From: Microvirga massiliensis
GTDB lineage: Bacteria; Pseudomonadota; Alphaproteobacteria; Rhizobiales; Beijerinckiaceae
Assembly: GCF_001006805.1 (NCBI RefSeq)
Contig: NZ_LN811359.1
Span: 158,730-222,729 of the forward strand
Direction of reading: 5' to 3'
Length of the DNA: 64,000 bases
In this document: one piece after another, positions 25,410-34,099 of the stretch
Layout: each line of letters starts with the position of its first letter
Position numbering within the stretch: position 1 is the first letter of the stretch
Translations under genes and position numbers: made by a program
The notes under the pieces: model-generated
What the model was told of the DNA's origin: nothing
Seen by the model: the letters and a program-made list of their open reading frames with translations, nothing else
The model's database searches: none

Positions 25410-27499
25410 CCTCCGGCGGCGCGCCCATCCTGGACGTCCGGGATCTGTCGGTCTCGTACGAAACCCTCTCCGGATCGTTCCCTGTCCTCAGGAACGTCAA
25501 CCTCGCCATCCGCCCCGGGGAGTCGGTCGGCCTCGTCGGGGAATCGGGATCGGGCAAGAGCAGCCTCGCCTACACGATCGTCCGCTACCTGGCGCCGAAC
25601 GCGCGTGTCGACGGCGGTCGGATCGACTTTGCCGGGATGGACCTTCTCGTCGCCGGCAAGTCGACACTTGCGGGTCTGCGCGGGAAGGAGATCGGGGTCG
25701 TCTACCAGGATCCGAGCACGGCGCTGAACCCGACGCTGACCCTCGGGGAGCAGTTGATCGAGGGAATCCGGGTGCACCTCTCCCCTGACCATGCCGAGGC
25801 GCGCCGTTCGGCGCTCGCGATGCTGGAACGTGTCAGGTTGCCGGATCCATCCTTCATCATGCAGCGGTTCCCGCACGAGGTCTCAGGAGGCGAGAAGCAG
25901 CGCCTCCTGATCGCGATGGCGATCGCGTGCAACCCGAAGCTCCTGATCTTTGACGAGCCGACCACCGCGCTCGACGCGACGACGGCGATCGGGATCGTCG
26001 ACCTGATCAACGACCTGCGCCGGACGATGGGCGTGGCGAGCCTGTTCATCAGCCATGATCTCGGCACGGTCGCCCGGGTCGCCGACAAGGTCGCCGTGAT
26101 CTATGCGGGGCGCATCGTGGAGCACGGCCCCGTGGCCGAGGTCCTCGGCAGTCCACGCCACCCCTATACGCGCATGCTGCTCGCCAGCATCCCCAACCCG
26201 CATGGCGGGGCCCACAGGCGCAGGCTGATCTCCTTCCCGGGCGAAGTCGCGACGAAGGCCGGCGTCGATGCGTGCTGCGTCTTTTCCGGACGGTGCCCCT
26301 TCGCGTTCGATCGGTGCCGGACGACGGCTCCCGAACTCGCAGGCGACGGTCACCGGACCGCATGCTGGCTGGCCTCGGACCCACTGCTCCTGCCGGCCCA
26401 GGGCGCGAACCAGCGCCGACCGGGCGCGTCGGATGGAACACCCGTCCTGGAAGCCCGGAAGCTCACGGTAGCCTATACGCGCCGACGGGCGCTCGACAGA
26501 CCCCTCGGGCGGCCCACGCAAAGTGTCTCGGCCGTCGCGGGCGTCGACCTCAGCATCCGCGCGGGCGAGACGCTCGGGCTGGTCGGCGAGAGCGGCTGCG
26601 GAAAGTCAAGTCTGGCGCGGGCGCTGGTCGGATTGGTCCCGTATGGGGGCGAGATTGTCAGCGAGGCCGGTCTCTTCCGGGATGCCGCCCCGCTGAACAA
26701 GTCCTATCGGCGTATGGTGCAGATCGTCTTCCAGCACCCGGACCAGTCGCTCAACCCGCGCTGGACGGTGGGCGACATCCTGTCCCGCCCCTTCCGCCTC
26801 TACGCTCGCGGAACGGCGGACGTGAAGGCGCACATCGCCGAAACGCTCGACTTGGTGCAACTCCCCGCCGCGATGGCGCGGCGCTACCCGCACGAATTAT
26901 CCGGGGGCCAAAAGCAGCGCGTTGCCATCGCCCGAGCGTTCGCGGCCGAGCCGAAACTCATTATCTGCGACGAGATCACGGCAGGCCTCGACGTCTCGGT
27001 GCAGGCCGCGATCCTCAACCTGCTTGCCGATCTCCAGGACAGGCTCGGCACGGCCTACCTGTTCATCTCGCACGACCTCAACGTCGTGCAGCACTTCGCG
27101 GACCGGGTCGTGGTCATGTATCTCGGCCGACTCGTGGAGGAGCGGCCCCTTCACGGGGCGACGATCACGGCACCCTTCCACCCGTACACGGAGGCGCTGA
27201 TGAGCGCCGCCCCGGTTCCCGATGCCGACGTCGAGGCACGTGTCGTACGGCTCAGGGGGCCGCTGCCGAGTCCGAGGGCGCGTCCGCCCGGGTGCCCCTT
27301 CACGACGCGTTGCCCGCGCCGACTTGGCCCGGTCTGCGACACCGCCCCGCCGCATCGGATCGTGGCGAGCGATCACAGCATCGACTGCCACATCCCGGTC
27401 GGGGATCTCGCCGCCGTGCCGCCCATCTGGCGCCCGCTCTCCCAAGGGATAGCCGCAAGTTCTTCCCCCTCGAACGAAGCCAAGGAGAGGCTCGAATGA
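25406..27499 (+). CDS. Fused double ABC ATPase (DppD-DppF type)
   Basis: One chain of 697 aa with two complete ATPase halves. Half 1: Walker A GESGSGKSS at 45-53, signature VSGGEKQRLLIAMAI, Walker B LLIFDEPTTALD, then the cysteine-bearing oligopeptide C-terminal motif CCVFSGRCPFAF. Half 2 begins near residue 350 with Walker A GESGCGKSS at about 395, signature LSGGQKQRVAIARAF and a second cysteine motif GCPFTTRCPRR. In most operons these are two genes. The odd text in half 2 Walker B, LIICDEITAGLD, is a common variant. It powers the permeases just upstream. Confidence 0.9.
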   Translation: MTSGGAPILDVRDLSVSYETLSGSFPVLRNVNLAIRPGESVGLVGESGSGKSSLAYTIVRYLAPNARVDGGRIDFAGMDLLVAGKSTLAGLRGKEIGVVYQDPSTALNPTLTLGEQLIEGIRVHLSPDHAEARRSALAMLERVRLPDPSFIMQRFPHEVSGGEKQRLLIAMAIACNPKLLIFDEPTTALDATTAIGIVDLINDLRRTMGVASLFISHDLGTVARVADKVAVIYAGRIVEHGPVAEVLGSPRHPYTRMLLASIPNPHGGAHRRRLISFPGEVATKAGVDACCVFSGRCPFAFDRCRTTAPELAGDGHRTACWLASDPLLLPAQGANQRRPGASDGTPVLEARKLTVAYTRRRALDRPLGRPTQSVSAVAGVDLSIRAGETLGLVGESGCGKSSLARALVGLVPYGGEIVSEAGLFRDAAPLNKSYRRMVQIVFQHPDQSLNPRWTVGDILSRPFRLYARGTADVKAHIAETLDLVQLPAAMARRYPHELSGGQKQRVAIARAFAAEPKLIICDEITAGLDVSVQAAILNLLADLQDRLGTAYLFISHDLNVVQHFADRVVVMYLGRLVEERPLHGATITAPFHPYTEALMSAAPVPDADVEARVVRLRGPLPSPRARPPGCPFTTRCPRRLGPVCDTAPPHRIVASDHSIDCHIPVGDLAAVPPIWRPLSQGIAASSSPSNEAKERLE

Positions 27500-28500
27500 C
27501 CTACGTGTCCGTGCTCAGCAAGATGACAGATACCGAAGTGCCCATGATCGATGCGGACACCCCGAGCTTCATGGGTCTGCCGGTCGCGCGCACGAAGGCC
27601 GACCTCGCTGGGGCGGATATCGCCATCATCGGCGTTCCCTACGACACGCCGCCGAGCGCAGGACGCGACCCGAACTCCTGGGCAGGCTTCCGCACGGCGC
27701 CCCGGGTGATCCGCATCAATTCGATGCGCTATGCCGGCTATCTTCCGGAGTTCGATCTCGACGTCCTGGAGCACTTGCGGGTGGTCGACTACGGCGATGC
27801 CGAGATCGTCGCCGACGTCAAGCAGAGCACGGACAACGTCATCCGCAAGGTCGAGGAAGCGATTGAGGCCGGGGCCCGCCCGATTACGCTCGGCGGTTTC
27901 TCGCCCTGCGCGTCCTATGCGGTCGCGGGAGGGATCGCCAATCGCACCGACGGCAAGGTCGGGACCATCAGCCTCGATGCGCATGGCGACTGCGTCGACA
28001 GGAGCCTCGGCAAAGACGGCTCTCGCGAGCCCAACGGCTCCACCTGGGAAGCTCGGATGTGGGACCACTTCGCCAATATCGACCCGACCAAGCACTGCGA
28101 GATCGGGATGCGCGGGCCACGCAACAGGCGCGAGATGGTGGAGAAGTACCGGAACGTCGGCGCGCGCCTCTTTACGTCAGCCGAGGTGCATCGGCGCGGC
28201 ATCGAGGCGATCACCAGTGAGGCGCTTGACGGGACGTTCGCCGGTGCGAGCCGCACGTGGTTCCACTTCGACATGGATGTCCTCGACATCGGCGCCGTGC
28301 CGGAATGGGGAGACGAGCCGCTTGGGCTCTCGGCGCGCGAGTGCATCCACGTGGTGCACGAGGCAGGCAAGCGCGGACTCTCCGGTCTCTCCTTCGTCTT
28401 CGTGGCTCCTCAGCCTGGGACGAGCGCCATCGTCATCTATGCGTGCGTCTACTACATGGCGGGACTCGTGCTCGGAGGCTTTGCCGGGAAGAAGGCTTGA
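27496..28500 (+). CDS. Ureohydrolase (arginase/agmatinase) superfamily protein 1, non-canonical metal site
   Basis: Protein of 334 aa starting on the ATGA overlap with the ATPase gene. The fold is clear from IAIIGVPYDTPPSAGRDPNS, SLDAHGD (160-165) and HFDMDVLD (257-264), which hold four or five Mn ligands. The first motif, normally GGDHS, is GGFSP at 133-137, so its histidine ligand and the aspartate before it are both gone. A mononuclear site, another metal or another reaction on a guanidino or amidino compound is possible. Last gene of the peptide-type ABC operon, so it should act on what that importer brings in. Confidence 0.82.
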   Translation: MTYVSVLSKMTDTEVPMIDADTPSFMGLPVARTKADLAGADIAIIGVPYDTPPSAGRDPNSWAGFRTAPRVIRINSMRYAGYLPEFDLDVLEHLRVVDYGDAEIVADVKQSTDNVIRKVEEAIEAGARPITLGGFSPCASYAVAGGIANRTDGKVGTISLDAHGDCVDRSLGKDGSREPNGSTWEARMWDHFANIDPTKHCEIGMRGPRNRREMVEKYRNVGARLFTSAEVHRRGIEAITSEALDGTFAGASRTWFHFDMDVLDIGAVPEWGDEPLGLSARECIHVVHEAGKRGLSGLSFVFVAPQPGTSAIVIYACVYYMAGLVLGGFAGKKA

Positions 28501-28672
28501 GGCCCTGGCGGGCACCCGGCCGTCGGCTCGACCTCTTGTTCCGTGCCCGGTCGGGAACTCCTCCGTTCCCCAGCGCACAGACGCGGCGCATGCGGATCAT
28601 GACCAATGAGGTCGGTGCCGCAGCGACGTCCGCGGTTGGCGGGGATCGATGTTCGGAACTTGGTGAACGAGC

Positions 28673-29800
28673 ATGAGAACGTGCGACGTCCTCGTTGTTG
28701 GTGGCGGCATAGCGGGTTCGTCCGCCGCCTACGAACTCGCCGCGGCGCGGGATGTTGTGCTGGTCGAGCGCGAGACGCGGCCGGGATATCACTCAACAGG
28801 GCGATCGGCCGCGCTCTTCACGGAAACCTACGGCAACGCCGTCATACGAGCGCTTACGACCGGCAGTAAGCCCTTCTATCTCTCGCCGCCTCCGTGCTTC
28901 AGCGATCACCCCGTTCTCACTCCGCGCGGAGCGCTCCTAGTAGCCCGAGCCGATCAGGCCGATCTGCTCGATGGCGCCTTTCGGGAGATGAGCGCCACGG
29001 GGGCGAAGGTCCGCAGGCTCGATCGGCAGGAGGTCCGGAGCATCATCCCCGTCATTCGCGGCGATTACGTTGCCGGCGGGATTCATGAACCCGATGCGAT
29101 GGACCTGGACGTCCACTCCATCCATCAGGGGTATCTGCGCGGGCTTCGCGCACGGGGCGGCATGATCCTCACGGATGCGGGTGTCGTGTCGGTGACCCGG
29201 CGCGGCGGACGATGGCTGGTCGATACGCCCGGCACGAGTTTCTCGGCAGCCACACTTGTGAATGCAGCCGGGGCGTGGGCCGATGTAGTTGCCGGACTGG
29301 GAGGGGTGAGGCCGATCGGGCTCATTCCGAAGCGCAGGTCGGTTTTCACATTCGAGGCGCCCGAGGGTAGCCAGTTCAGAACCTGGCCGGCCGTAATCGA
29401 TCTTGAGGAGACTTTTTACTTCAAGCCGGATGCCGGAGTCCTGCTAGGTTCGCCGGCGAATGAGGATGCCGTTCTGCCTCACGACGTACAGCCTGAGGAG
29501 ATCGATATCGCGCTCGGAATCAGCCGCATCGAGGAAGCGACCACCCTGACGGTCCCGCGCATCCGGAGCCGGTGGGCGGGGCTGCGTTCCTTCGTAGCTG
29601 ACAAGACCCTGGTCGCCGGCTTCGACCCGGGCAGTCCCGGGTTCTTCTGGCTCGCGGGCCAGGGTGGTTACGGCATCCAGACGGCGCCCGCCATGGCCAG
29701 GATCACGGCCGCCTCAGTCTTGGGCGAGAGCTTCCCAAGGGATCTGTCCGCGCTGGGGCTGAACCCTAGCCTACTCGCGCCGGACAGACTCCGCTCCTGA
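28673..29800 (+). CDS. FAD-dependent amine/amino-acid oxidoreductase (DAO family)
   Basis: Flavoprotein of 375 aa. The dinucleotide-binding motif VVGGGIAGSSAAYELA lies at residues 8-23, the GYHSTGRSAALFT loop follows, and the C-terminal FAD contact is FWLAGQGGYGIQTAPAMA. This is the glycine/D-amino-acid oxidase type, acting on amino acids or N-substituted amines. It lies 172 bases after the ureohydrolase-like gene on the same strand. Such an enzyme with ureohydrolase-like and cyclodeaminase-like genes nearby parallels opine degradation, though the true substrate is unknown. Confidence 0.86.
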   Translation: MRTCDVLVVGGGIAGSSAAYELAAARDVVLVERETRPGYHSTGRSAALFTETYGNAVIRALTTGSKPFYLSPPPCFSDHPVLTPRGALLVARADQADLLDGAFREMSATGAKVRRLDRQEVRSIIPVIRGDYVAGGIHEPDAMDLDVHSIHQGYLRGLRARGGMILTDAGVVSVTRRGGRWLVDTPGTSFSAATLVNAAGAWADVVAGLGGVRPIGLIPKRRSVFTFEAPEGSQFRTWPAVIDLEETFYFKPDAGVLLGSPANEDAVLPHDVQPEEIDIALGISRIEEATTLTVPRIRSRWAGLRSFVADKTLVAGFDPGSPGFFWLAGQGGYGIQTAPAMARITAASVLGESFPRDLSALGLNPSLLAPDRLRS

Positions 29801-29960
29801 ACAAGTGTGGGGCTGTTAACCCCTGCGCTGACATCTACCCCACTCAGCCGGGCCTATAACCGGCAAGGACCCCGACAACGTATGCTTGGCCGGGCCGAGT
29901 CCCTGACCAAGCGCTTGCGAAACTCGCTCAGGATCGAGTTGCTGGCGACCTCCCATGCGT

Positions 29961-30140
29961 GCGATCCTCATCTCCAAGGCGGATCAGCCCGTCCGCACCT
30001 TTGCGATTTCTGCGTCCAGAGAGATCCTGCACAGCCGCCGGGATCCTCCTGAGCGCGGATGTGGGTCATTAGGCTTGAACCCGTGCGAGGTTGTCGAAGG
30101 CGGTTACCCCGGCGGGCACGTCGCGGCTCGCCACGCCACC
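29961..30140. repeat. Decayed repeat, copy A
   Basis: This stretch aligns by eye with 33501-33675 over about 170 bases with scattered mismatches and small gaps; I estimate roughly three quarters identity. Shared blocks include GAGATCCTG, TCCTCCTGAGC, GGATGTGGGTCAT and CCCCGGCGGGCACGTC. Both copies are in the same orientation and include the end of a hexapeptide acetyltransferase-like gene plus its downstream flank. They bracket the DUF1989/amino-acid ABC cluster. Confidence 0.6.
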
Positions 30141-30369
30141 CACCCCGATCATAGCATCATCGCCGATCGGGACACCCGGCAGGACGATTGTGTCGAGCAC
30201 CCCGGTAAAGGTCGCCAGCTCGATAGCTCTCGCTCCGAAGCTGCCGAATATCGAGCGATGACACAGGCCTTGGCTTCAACACGCAGTCATTGGCGGTGGC
30301 GCCCTCGTGCGCCACTGCCATGTAACGGCTACAGGAACGGTAGCCATTGATATGCGCATCGGGAGGCAT
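30069..30369 (-). pseudogene. Hexapeptide-repeat acyltransferase remnant
   Basis: On the minus strand one frame reads IVLPGVPIGDDAMIGVGG then VASRDVPAGVTAFDNLARV and stops, which matches the left-handed beta-helix end of NeuD/maltose-acetyltransferase-like proteins. The preceding part (AHEGATANDCVLKPRPVS) lies in another frame, so at least one frameshift separates them, and no start is found. I take it as a decayed gene. The rest of 29801-30395 shows no intact gene. Confidence 0.55.
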
Positions 30370-30395
30370 GTCGCTCTCCCATCCAGAGACGGTCC

Positions 30396-31001
30396 CTAGC
30401 TCAGAACCTGGAAGTGCGCTTCAGTCGGCTTCAGGCCTTTACCGTTGATGGGAACGATGTCCTGTGGGCAGGCGGAAAAGGCGATCACGAGATCCATTTC
30501 GGCGCGCAACAAGACATAACTCCCCTTGGTCGACACTGGCGGATCGAAGGAGAGCGAGTCATCATCGTGGACCGGGATGTTCATGAACAGATTGAGGGGA
30601 CTCGGCGTTTCCGGGGCATGCAGGCCGAGCTCGTGCATGGCGGCATGGAGGTTGTCCGTGCAATTGTCGTGGTGTTCCTTGCAGCCGAGGAGCTCATACC
30701 GGTAGCGGTCACATGCGGCCATCAGGGTGTCGTGCACCGCGCCGGCCGTGTCCTCGACAAAGGTAAGAATAGGACGGCGCTTATTGGTCAGCATGGTGTC
30801 GCCAACCTTCGGGTTCACCTTCAGGATGTGGGGCCGGCTGTGCTCCATCGACATGAACTCATTCAGGTCGTCCTGGTTGAAAGCCCACGTGTCAACGACC
30901 TGCTCGCCATGTGTGTTGATCACCTTGATGATCTGGCCTTTCTTGACACGAGCTGCCTTACCCTTGCGGGCCGGGATGGTGATCAGAGTTTGGTCCGACA
31001 T
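30396..31001 (-). CDS. DUF1989 (urea carboxylase-associated) family protein
   Basis: Protein of 201 aa. ARKGKAARVKKGQIIKVINT, then GEQVVDTWAFNQDDLNEFMS and the Cys/His cluster LGCKEHHDNCTDN (Cys107, His110, His111, Cys114) are conserved in the DUF1989 family. Members occur beside urea carboxylase/allophanate hydrolase and amino-acid importers; their biochemical role is not settled and a metal site is likely. No urea carboxylase gene is present here. It lies upstream of no other gene on its strand, being last in the run that starts with the binding protein at 33266. Confidence 0.85.
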   Translation of the reverse strand: MSDQTLITIPARKGKAARVKKGQIIKVINTHGEQVVDTWAFNQDDLNEFMSMEHSRPHILKVNPKVGDTMLTNKRRPILTFVEDTAGAVHDTLMAACDRYRYELLGCKEHHDNCTDNLHAAMHELGLHAPETPSPLNLFMNIPVHDDDSLSFDPPVSTKGSYVLLRAEMDLVIAFSACPQDIVPINGKGLKPTEAHFQVLS

Positions 31002-31057
31002 GACTTTCTCCTATTTTCCTGTTGGACGGGGGGTGAAACTACCTGTGAGATCCCTGG

Positions 31058-31717
31058 TCACTGACGCAGGTGGGTGGTCAACGCGGCCTCGGCATACTGG
31101 CCCACGCGGCTCACGAGCGTCGCAGCGACCCAGTAGAGGAGTGCGAGACTGAGATAAGGTTCGATCACGGTGAAGGTCTCGGCAACCATACGCGTCGTCT
31201 GGAATGTGAGCTCCGGCACTGTGATGACGGAAAGGACTGCTGATTCCTTCAGGAGAATGATGGACTGGTTCGTCATAGGCGGAATGACGGCAACGAGCAG
31301 TTGAGGCAGTTGGACGAGGCGAAAGGTCAGCCAGCGGCTGAGGCCGAGCGAGCGGGCAGCCTCCTCCTGCCCTTTCGGTACTGCCGTGAACCCAGCTCGA
31401 AAGATTTCGGAGAAGTAGGCCCCGCCATAGAGTGTGAGCCCGATCAGACCCGTCGTAACGGCATCGAGCGTGAGTCCGAGCCCAGGCCCACCATAGTAGA
31501 GGACAAAAAGTTGGATCAGCAGTGGTGTGCCGCGGAAAACCGACACGTATGCACTGACCAATCTGCTGGCGGCACGCCACCTTCGCCGAAGGAGTGCCAG
31601 CGCGAGGCCCCAGACGGCACCCGCAATGATCGACACAAGGCAGATCCAGGCGGTCCAGCCGAGGCCTATGAGCAGTTGCGGCCCGTAGGTGCCAAGCAAG
31701 GCGGGATCGAAGTTCAC
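31058..31717 (-). CDS. Polar amino-acid ABC permease (HisM/GlnP type) 1
   Basis: Permease of 219 aa. WICLVSIIAGAVWGLALALL opens the hydrophobic region, VSAYVSVFRGTPLLIQLFVL is the characteristic block after the first helices, and PKGQEEAARSLGLSRWLTFR with LPQLLVAVIPPMTNQ is the ATPase-coupling loop. It overlaps the start-side permease gene (31714-32373) on ATGA. Together they form a heteromeric channel of the PAAT family. Confidence 0.9.
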   Translation of the reverse strand: MNFDPALLGTYGPQLLIGLGWTAWICLVSIIAGAVWGLALALLRRRWRAASRLVSAYVSVFRGTPLLIQLFVLYYGGPGLGLTLDAVTTGLIGLTLYGGAYFSEIFRAGFTAVPKGQEEAARSLGLSRWLTFRLVQLPQLLVAVIPPMTNQSIILLKESAVLSVITVPELTFQTTRMVAETFTVIEPYLSLALLYWVAATLVSRVGQYAEAALTTHLRQ

Positions 31718-32373
31718 CGCGGTGCGTCCTGCAATCCGAAGCGCTGTTCGGCAAGACGTCCCGCAAACCCGATCAGGCTTGTAAGGACGAAGTAAAGTAT
31801 CGCGACCGTGATGTAGACTTCGAGCGGGCGGTAGGTCACGGCAGTCACCTGCTGTCCGATGCGCAGGAGATCGGTCACGGCGATCACTGAAACAAGCGCC
31901 GAGTTCTTCAGGATGTCCACTGCCTCATTGGTCAGCGCCGGAAGAGTAAGCCGCAGCACTTGCGGAAGTAGCACAAGTCTATGCGTCTGCCACCCGCTTA
32001 ACCCAAGCGCACGTGCGGCCTCGGTCTGCCCCTTTGGAAGGGACTGATAGCCAGCCCGGTAGATCTCGGCCTGAAAGGCCGCCGTGTTCAGCGTGAGGCC
32101 TAGGAAGGCCGCGGCAAACGACGAGACCGGAATCCCAAGTGCCGGCGGCACATAGAACAGCACCAGCAATTGGACGAGAAGGGGCGTCCCGCGGAAAAAG
32201 CTGATGTAGCCCGCAGCGAGGCGCGTGGGCAGTCCTCCAGCGCGCTTCGCCGCGTAGAGTGCAAGCCCGAGCGGGCAACCCACGAGAATGGCCGTGAGCG
32301 ACAGGGTGAACGTCGTCACTGCCCCGACGGCAAGGCGATCGAAGTGTTGCCACGCCGACGTAAAGTCGAACAC
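31714..32373 (-). CDS. Polar amino-acid ABC permease (HisQ/GlnP type) 2
   Basis: Permease of 219 aa, paralogous to its neighbour. YISFFRGTPLLVQLLVLFYV and PKGQTEAARALGLSGWQTHR with LPQVLRLTLPALTNE are the family motifs. It starts 35 bases after the binding-protein stop. No PAAT ATPase gene follows or precedes in this cluster, so both permeases must share an ATPase encoded elsewhere. Confidence 0.9.
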   Translation of the reverse strand: MFDFTSAWQHFDRLAVGAVTTFTLSLTAILVGCPLGLALYAAKRAGGLPTRLAAGYISFFRGTPLLVQLLVLFYVPPALGIPVSSFAAAFLGLTLNTAAFQAEIYRAGYQSLPKGQTEAARALGLSGWQTHRLVLLPQVLRLTLPALTNEAVDILKNSALVSVIAVTDLLRIGQQVTAVTYRPLEVYITVAILYFVLTSLIGFAGRLAEQRFGLQDAPR

Positions 32374-32408
32374 GGGCCAGGGCTCTCGCGCTACCTCGAT
32401 TGGTCAGG

Positions 32409-33266
32409 TCACATCGTGGGGTCAGGCACCTTGTCGGCCGGGACGTCCATCGTGAAACCGAACCACTTCTCCTGTAGCTCCTTCATCTTTCCCGAACGAT
32501 TGAGTTCGGCAATGTTGTCGTTGAAGAATTTCACGAGAGACGCGCTTTCGGGATCCTTGCGGCCAGCCCAGGAGAAATAGTTCTTGGGACCGAAGGCCGG
32601 CTGAACGATCGCAAAAACGTCGCCGCGCTGCTTCACCAGCGGACCGAGGTTGGACATTGAATGGGCCACGGCCTGGATGCGCCCGGCAGCAAGGTCGGCG
32701 AAAGCCTCGTTGAAATCAACATACTCCTTGATCTGGCCTACACCCTTGCCAGTGTCGCGTTTGAGTTTCTCATCGTAATCCCGGAGGGCTTTCAACTGGC
32801 TGGATCCCGCCTGCGATCCTACGACCTTGCCGACAATATCTTCGGGCTTGTTGATTGCAGTGTCATTCTTCCGCTTGAGGAGGCCAACAGTGGCCTCTGC
32901 GATCGGCAAGGTCAGAGCGTATTTGTCCGCACGCTCCTTTGTGATCCCGACAGAGGTCACGACGAAGTCGAACTTCTTCGCGGCAAGACCCGGCAGGATT
33001 CCCTGCCATGGCAGGTCAAGTTGTTCAACCTTGACGCCCGGCATCTTGGTTATGATCAGCGCGAGCAGGTCGGGAGCATAGCCCACGATCTTTCCGTTCT
33101 CGACGAATTCGAACGGGGGAAAGCGCGCCTCGGTGCCAATGGTGATCTGACCTTTCTGCTTGATGTCCTCGAGCAGGTCTGCACGGACGGGTAGGACGGC
33201 GCTGATGGCAAGGCTGGCTCCCAACACCCACACAGCGCAGGCACGACCTAGGATAACTTTCGACAC
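32409..33266 (-). CDS. Polar amino-acid ABC substrate-binding protein (SBP family 3)
   Basis: Periplasmic protein of 285 aa with signal peptide ending near PVRA-DLL. QKGQITIGTEARFPPFEFVE and GKIVGYAPDLLALIITKMPG are the family 3 opening, the latter including the usual aspartate for the alpha-amino group. TSVGITKERADKYALTLPI holds the second-lobe contacts; the normally conserved arginine (S.TxxR) is not obvious there. First gene of the cluster ending with the DUF1989 protein. Confidence 0.9.
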   Translation of the reverse strand: MSKVILGRACAVWVLGASLAISAVLPVRADLLEDIKQKGQITIGTEARFPPFEFVENGKIVGYAPDLLALIITKMPGVKVEQLDLPWQGILPGLAAKKFDFVVTSVGITKERADKYALTLPIAEATVGLLKRKNDTAINKPEDIVGKVVGSQAGSSQLKALRDYDEKLKRDTGKGVGQIKEYVDFNEAFADLAAGRIQAVAHSMSNLGPLVKQRGDVFAIVQPAFGPKNYFSWAGRKDPESASLVKFFNDNIAELNRSGKMKELQEKWFGFTMDVPADKVPDPTM

Positions 33267-33500
33267 CGGAGTTCTCCCTAGTTTTGCTGGCTCAATCGCG
33301 TTCCACGTTGAACTCTTTACTGAGCCTATGCTGACCGATAAGAAGGAACTTGTCGATCCCAGAACCGCAGGCGCATGTGATGGGCCGAGATTTTTGGATC
33401 AGCCCGCGGGAGGGTAGCGCGCCGAGTTGATCATACCCTCCGCGAAGCAGGACTGCGCGGAGCCATGCAGGACGGGAGGAGCGGCGTGATCGTCTCTCAC

Positions 33501-33675
33501 GCGATCTTCGTCCTGAAAGCGGACCAGCCCGCGTGCACCTTCACGACGCCTGCAATGAGAGATCCTGCGCCGCTGCCGGGTTCCTCCTGAGCGGATGTGG
33601 GTCATCAGCCCCGCACCATGCGGGGTTGCCGAAGGCGTTCGCCCCGGCGGGCACGTCACGGGTCACCGCGCTGCC
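33501..33675. repeat. Decayed repeat, copy B
   Basis: Direct, diverged copy of 29961-30140. It covers the downstream flank and the C-terminal codons (DVPAGANAFGNPA) of the broken acetyltransferase at 33541-34099. The two copies lie about 3.5 kb apart around the DUF1989/amino-acid ABC genes. The space from 33267 to 33500 holds no gene I can support. Confidence 0.6.
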
Positions 33676-34099
33676 CGTCCCGATCCAGACATTGCGCCCG
33701 ATGCGGACCGGACGGCCGAACGCGAGGCCGGAGGCCCGCAGCACGGGATCACGCGGGTGATCGGCCGCGAGGGTTTTCACCCTTGGCCCGATCTGCGTGC
33801 GCTCGCCGATCGAGACCTTCACCGTTTCAAGAATCACGCAGTTGACGTGCAGGAACACGCCCGCGCCGAGGCGGATGTTGGAGCTGCAACCGCAGTGGAA
33901 TGGCGGCCGGATCACGGCGCCCTCCCCGATCGCGGCCAAGCGTCCCAACAGCCGGTTGCGGCGCTCGGATGCCGACATGTTGAGCGCTGTATTGTAGCGC
34001 GAGTCAGCGCTGCGTTGCGGCGAGTTCCGCCTGAAGGTCCGGCGCGTTGGGGTCATACGGCTCGCCGGCCAGCATCCTGTCCCTCTCGGAGCGGGGCAC
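33541..34099 (-). pseudogene. Maltose O-acetyltransferase-like gene, frameshifted and internally deleted
   Basis: The N-terminal Mac domain, SERDRMLAGEPYDPNAPDLQ, is readable from GTG 34099 and meets TGA at 34004-34006. The body continues in another frame as YNTALNMSASERRNRLLGRL, then IRPPFHCGCSSNIRLGAGVF and LAADHPRDP with the catalytic histidine. About 7 extra bases at the junction explain the shift. Near the end NVWIG is followed directly by TGSAVTRDVPAG, so one beta-helix turn of roughly 20 residues is missing. Two independent lesions make it a likely pseudogene. Confidence 0.65.
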
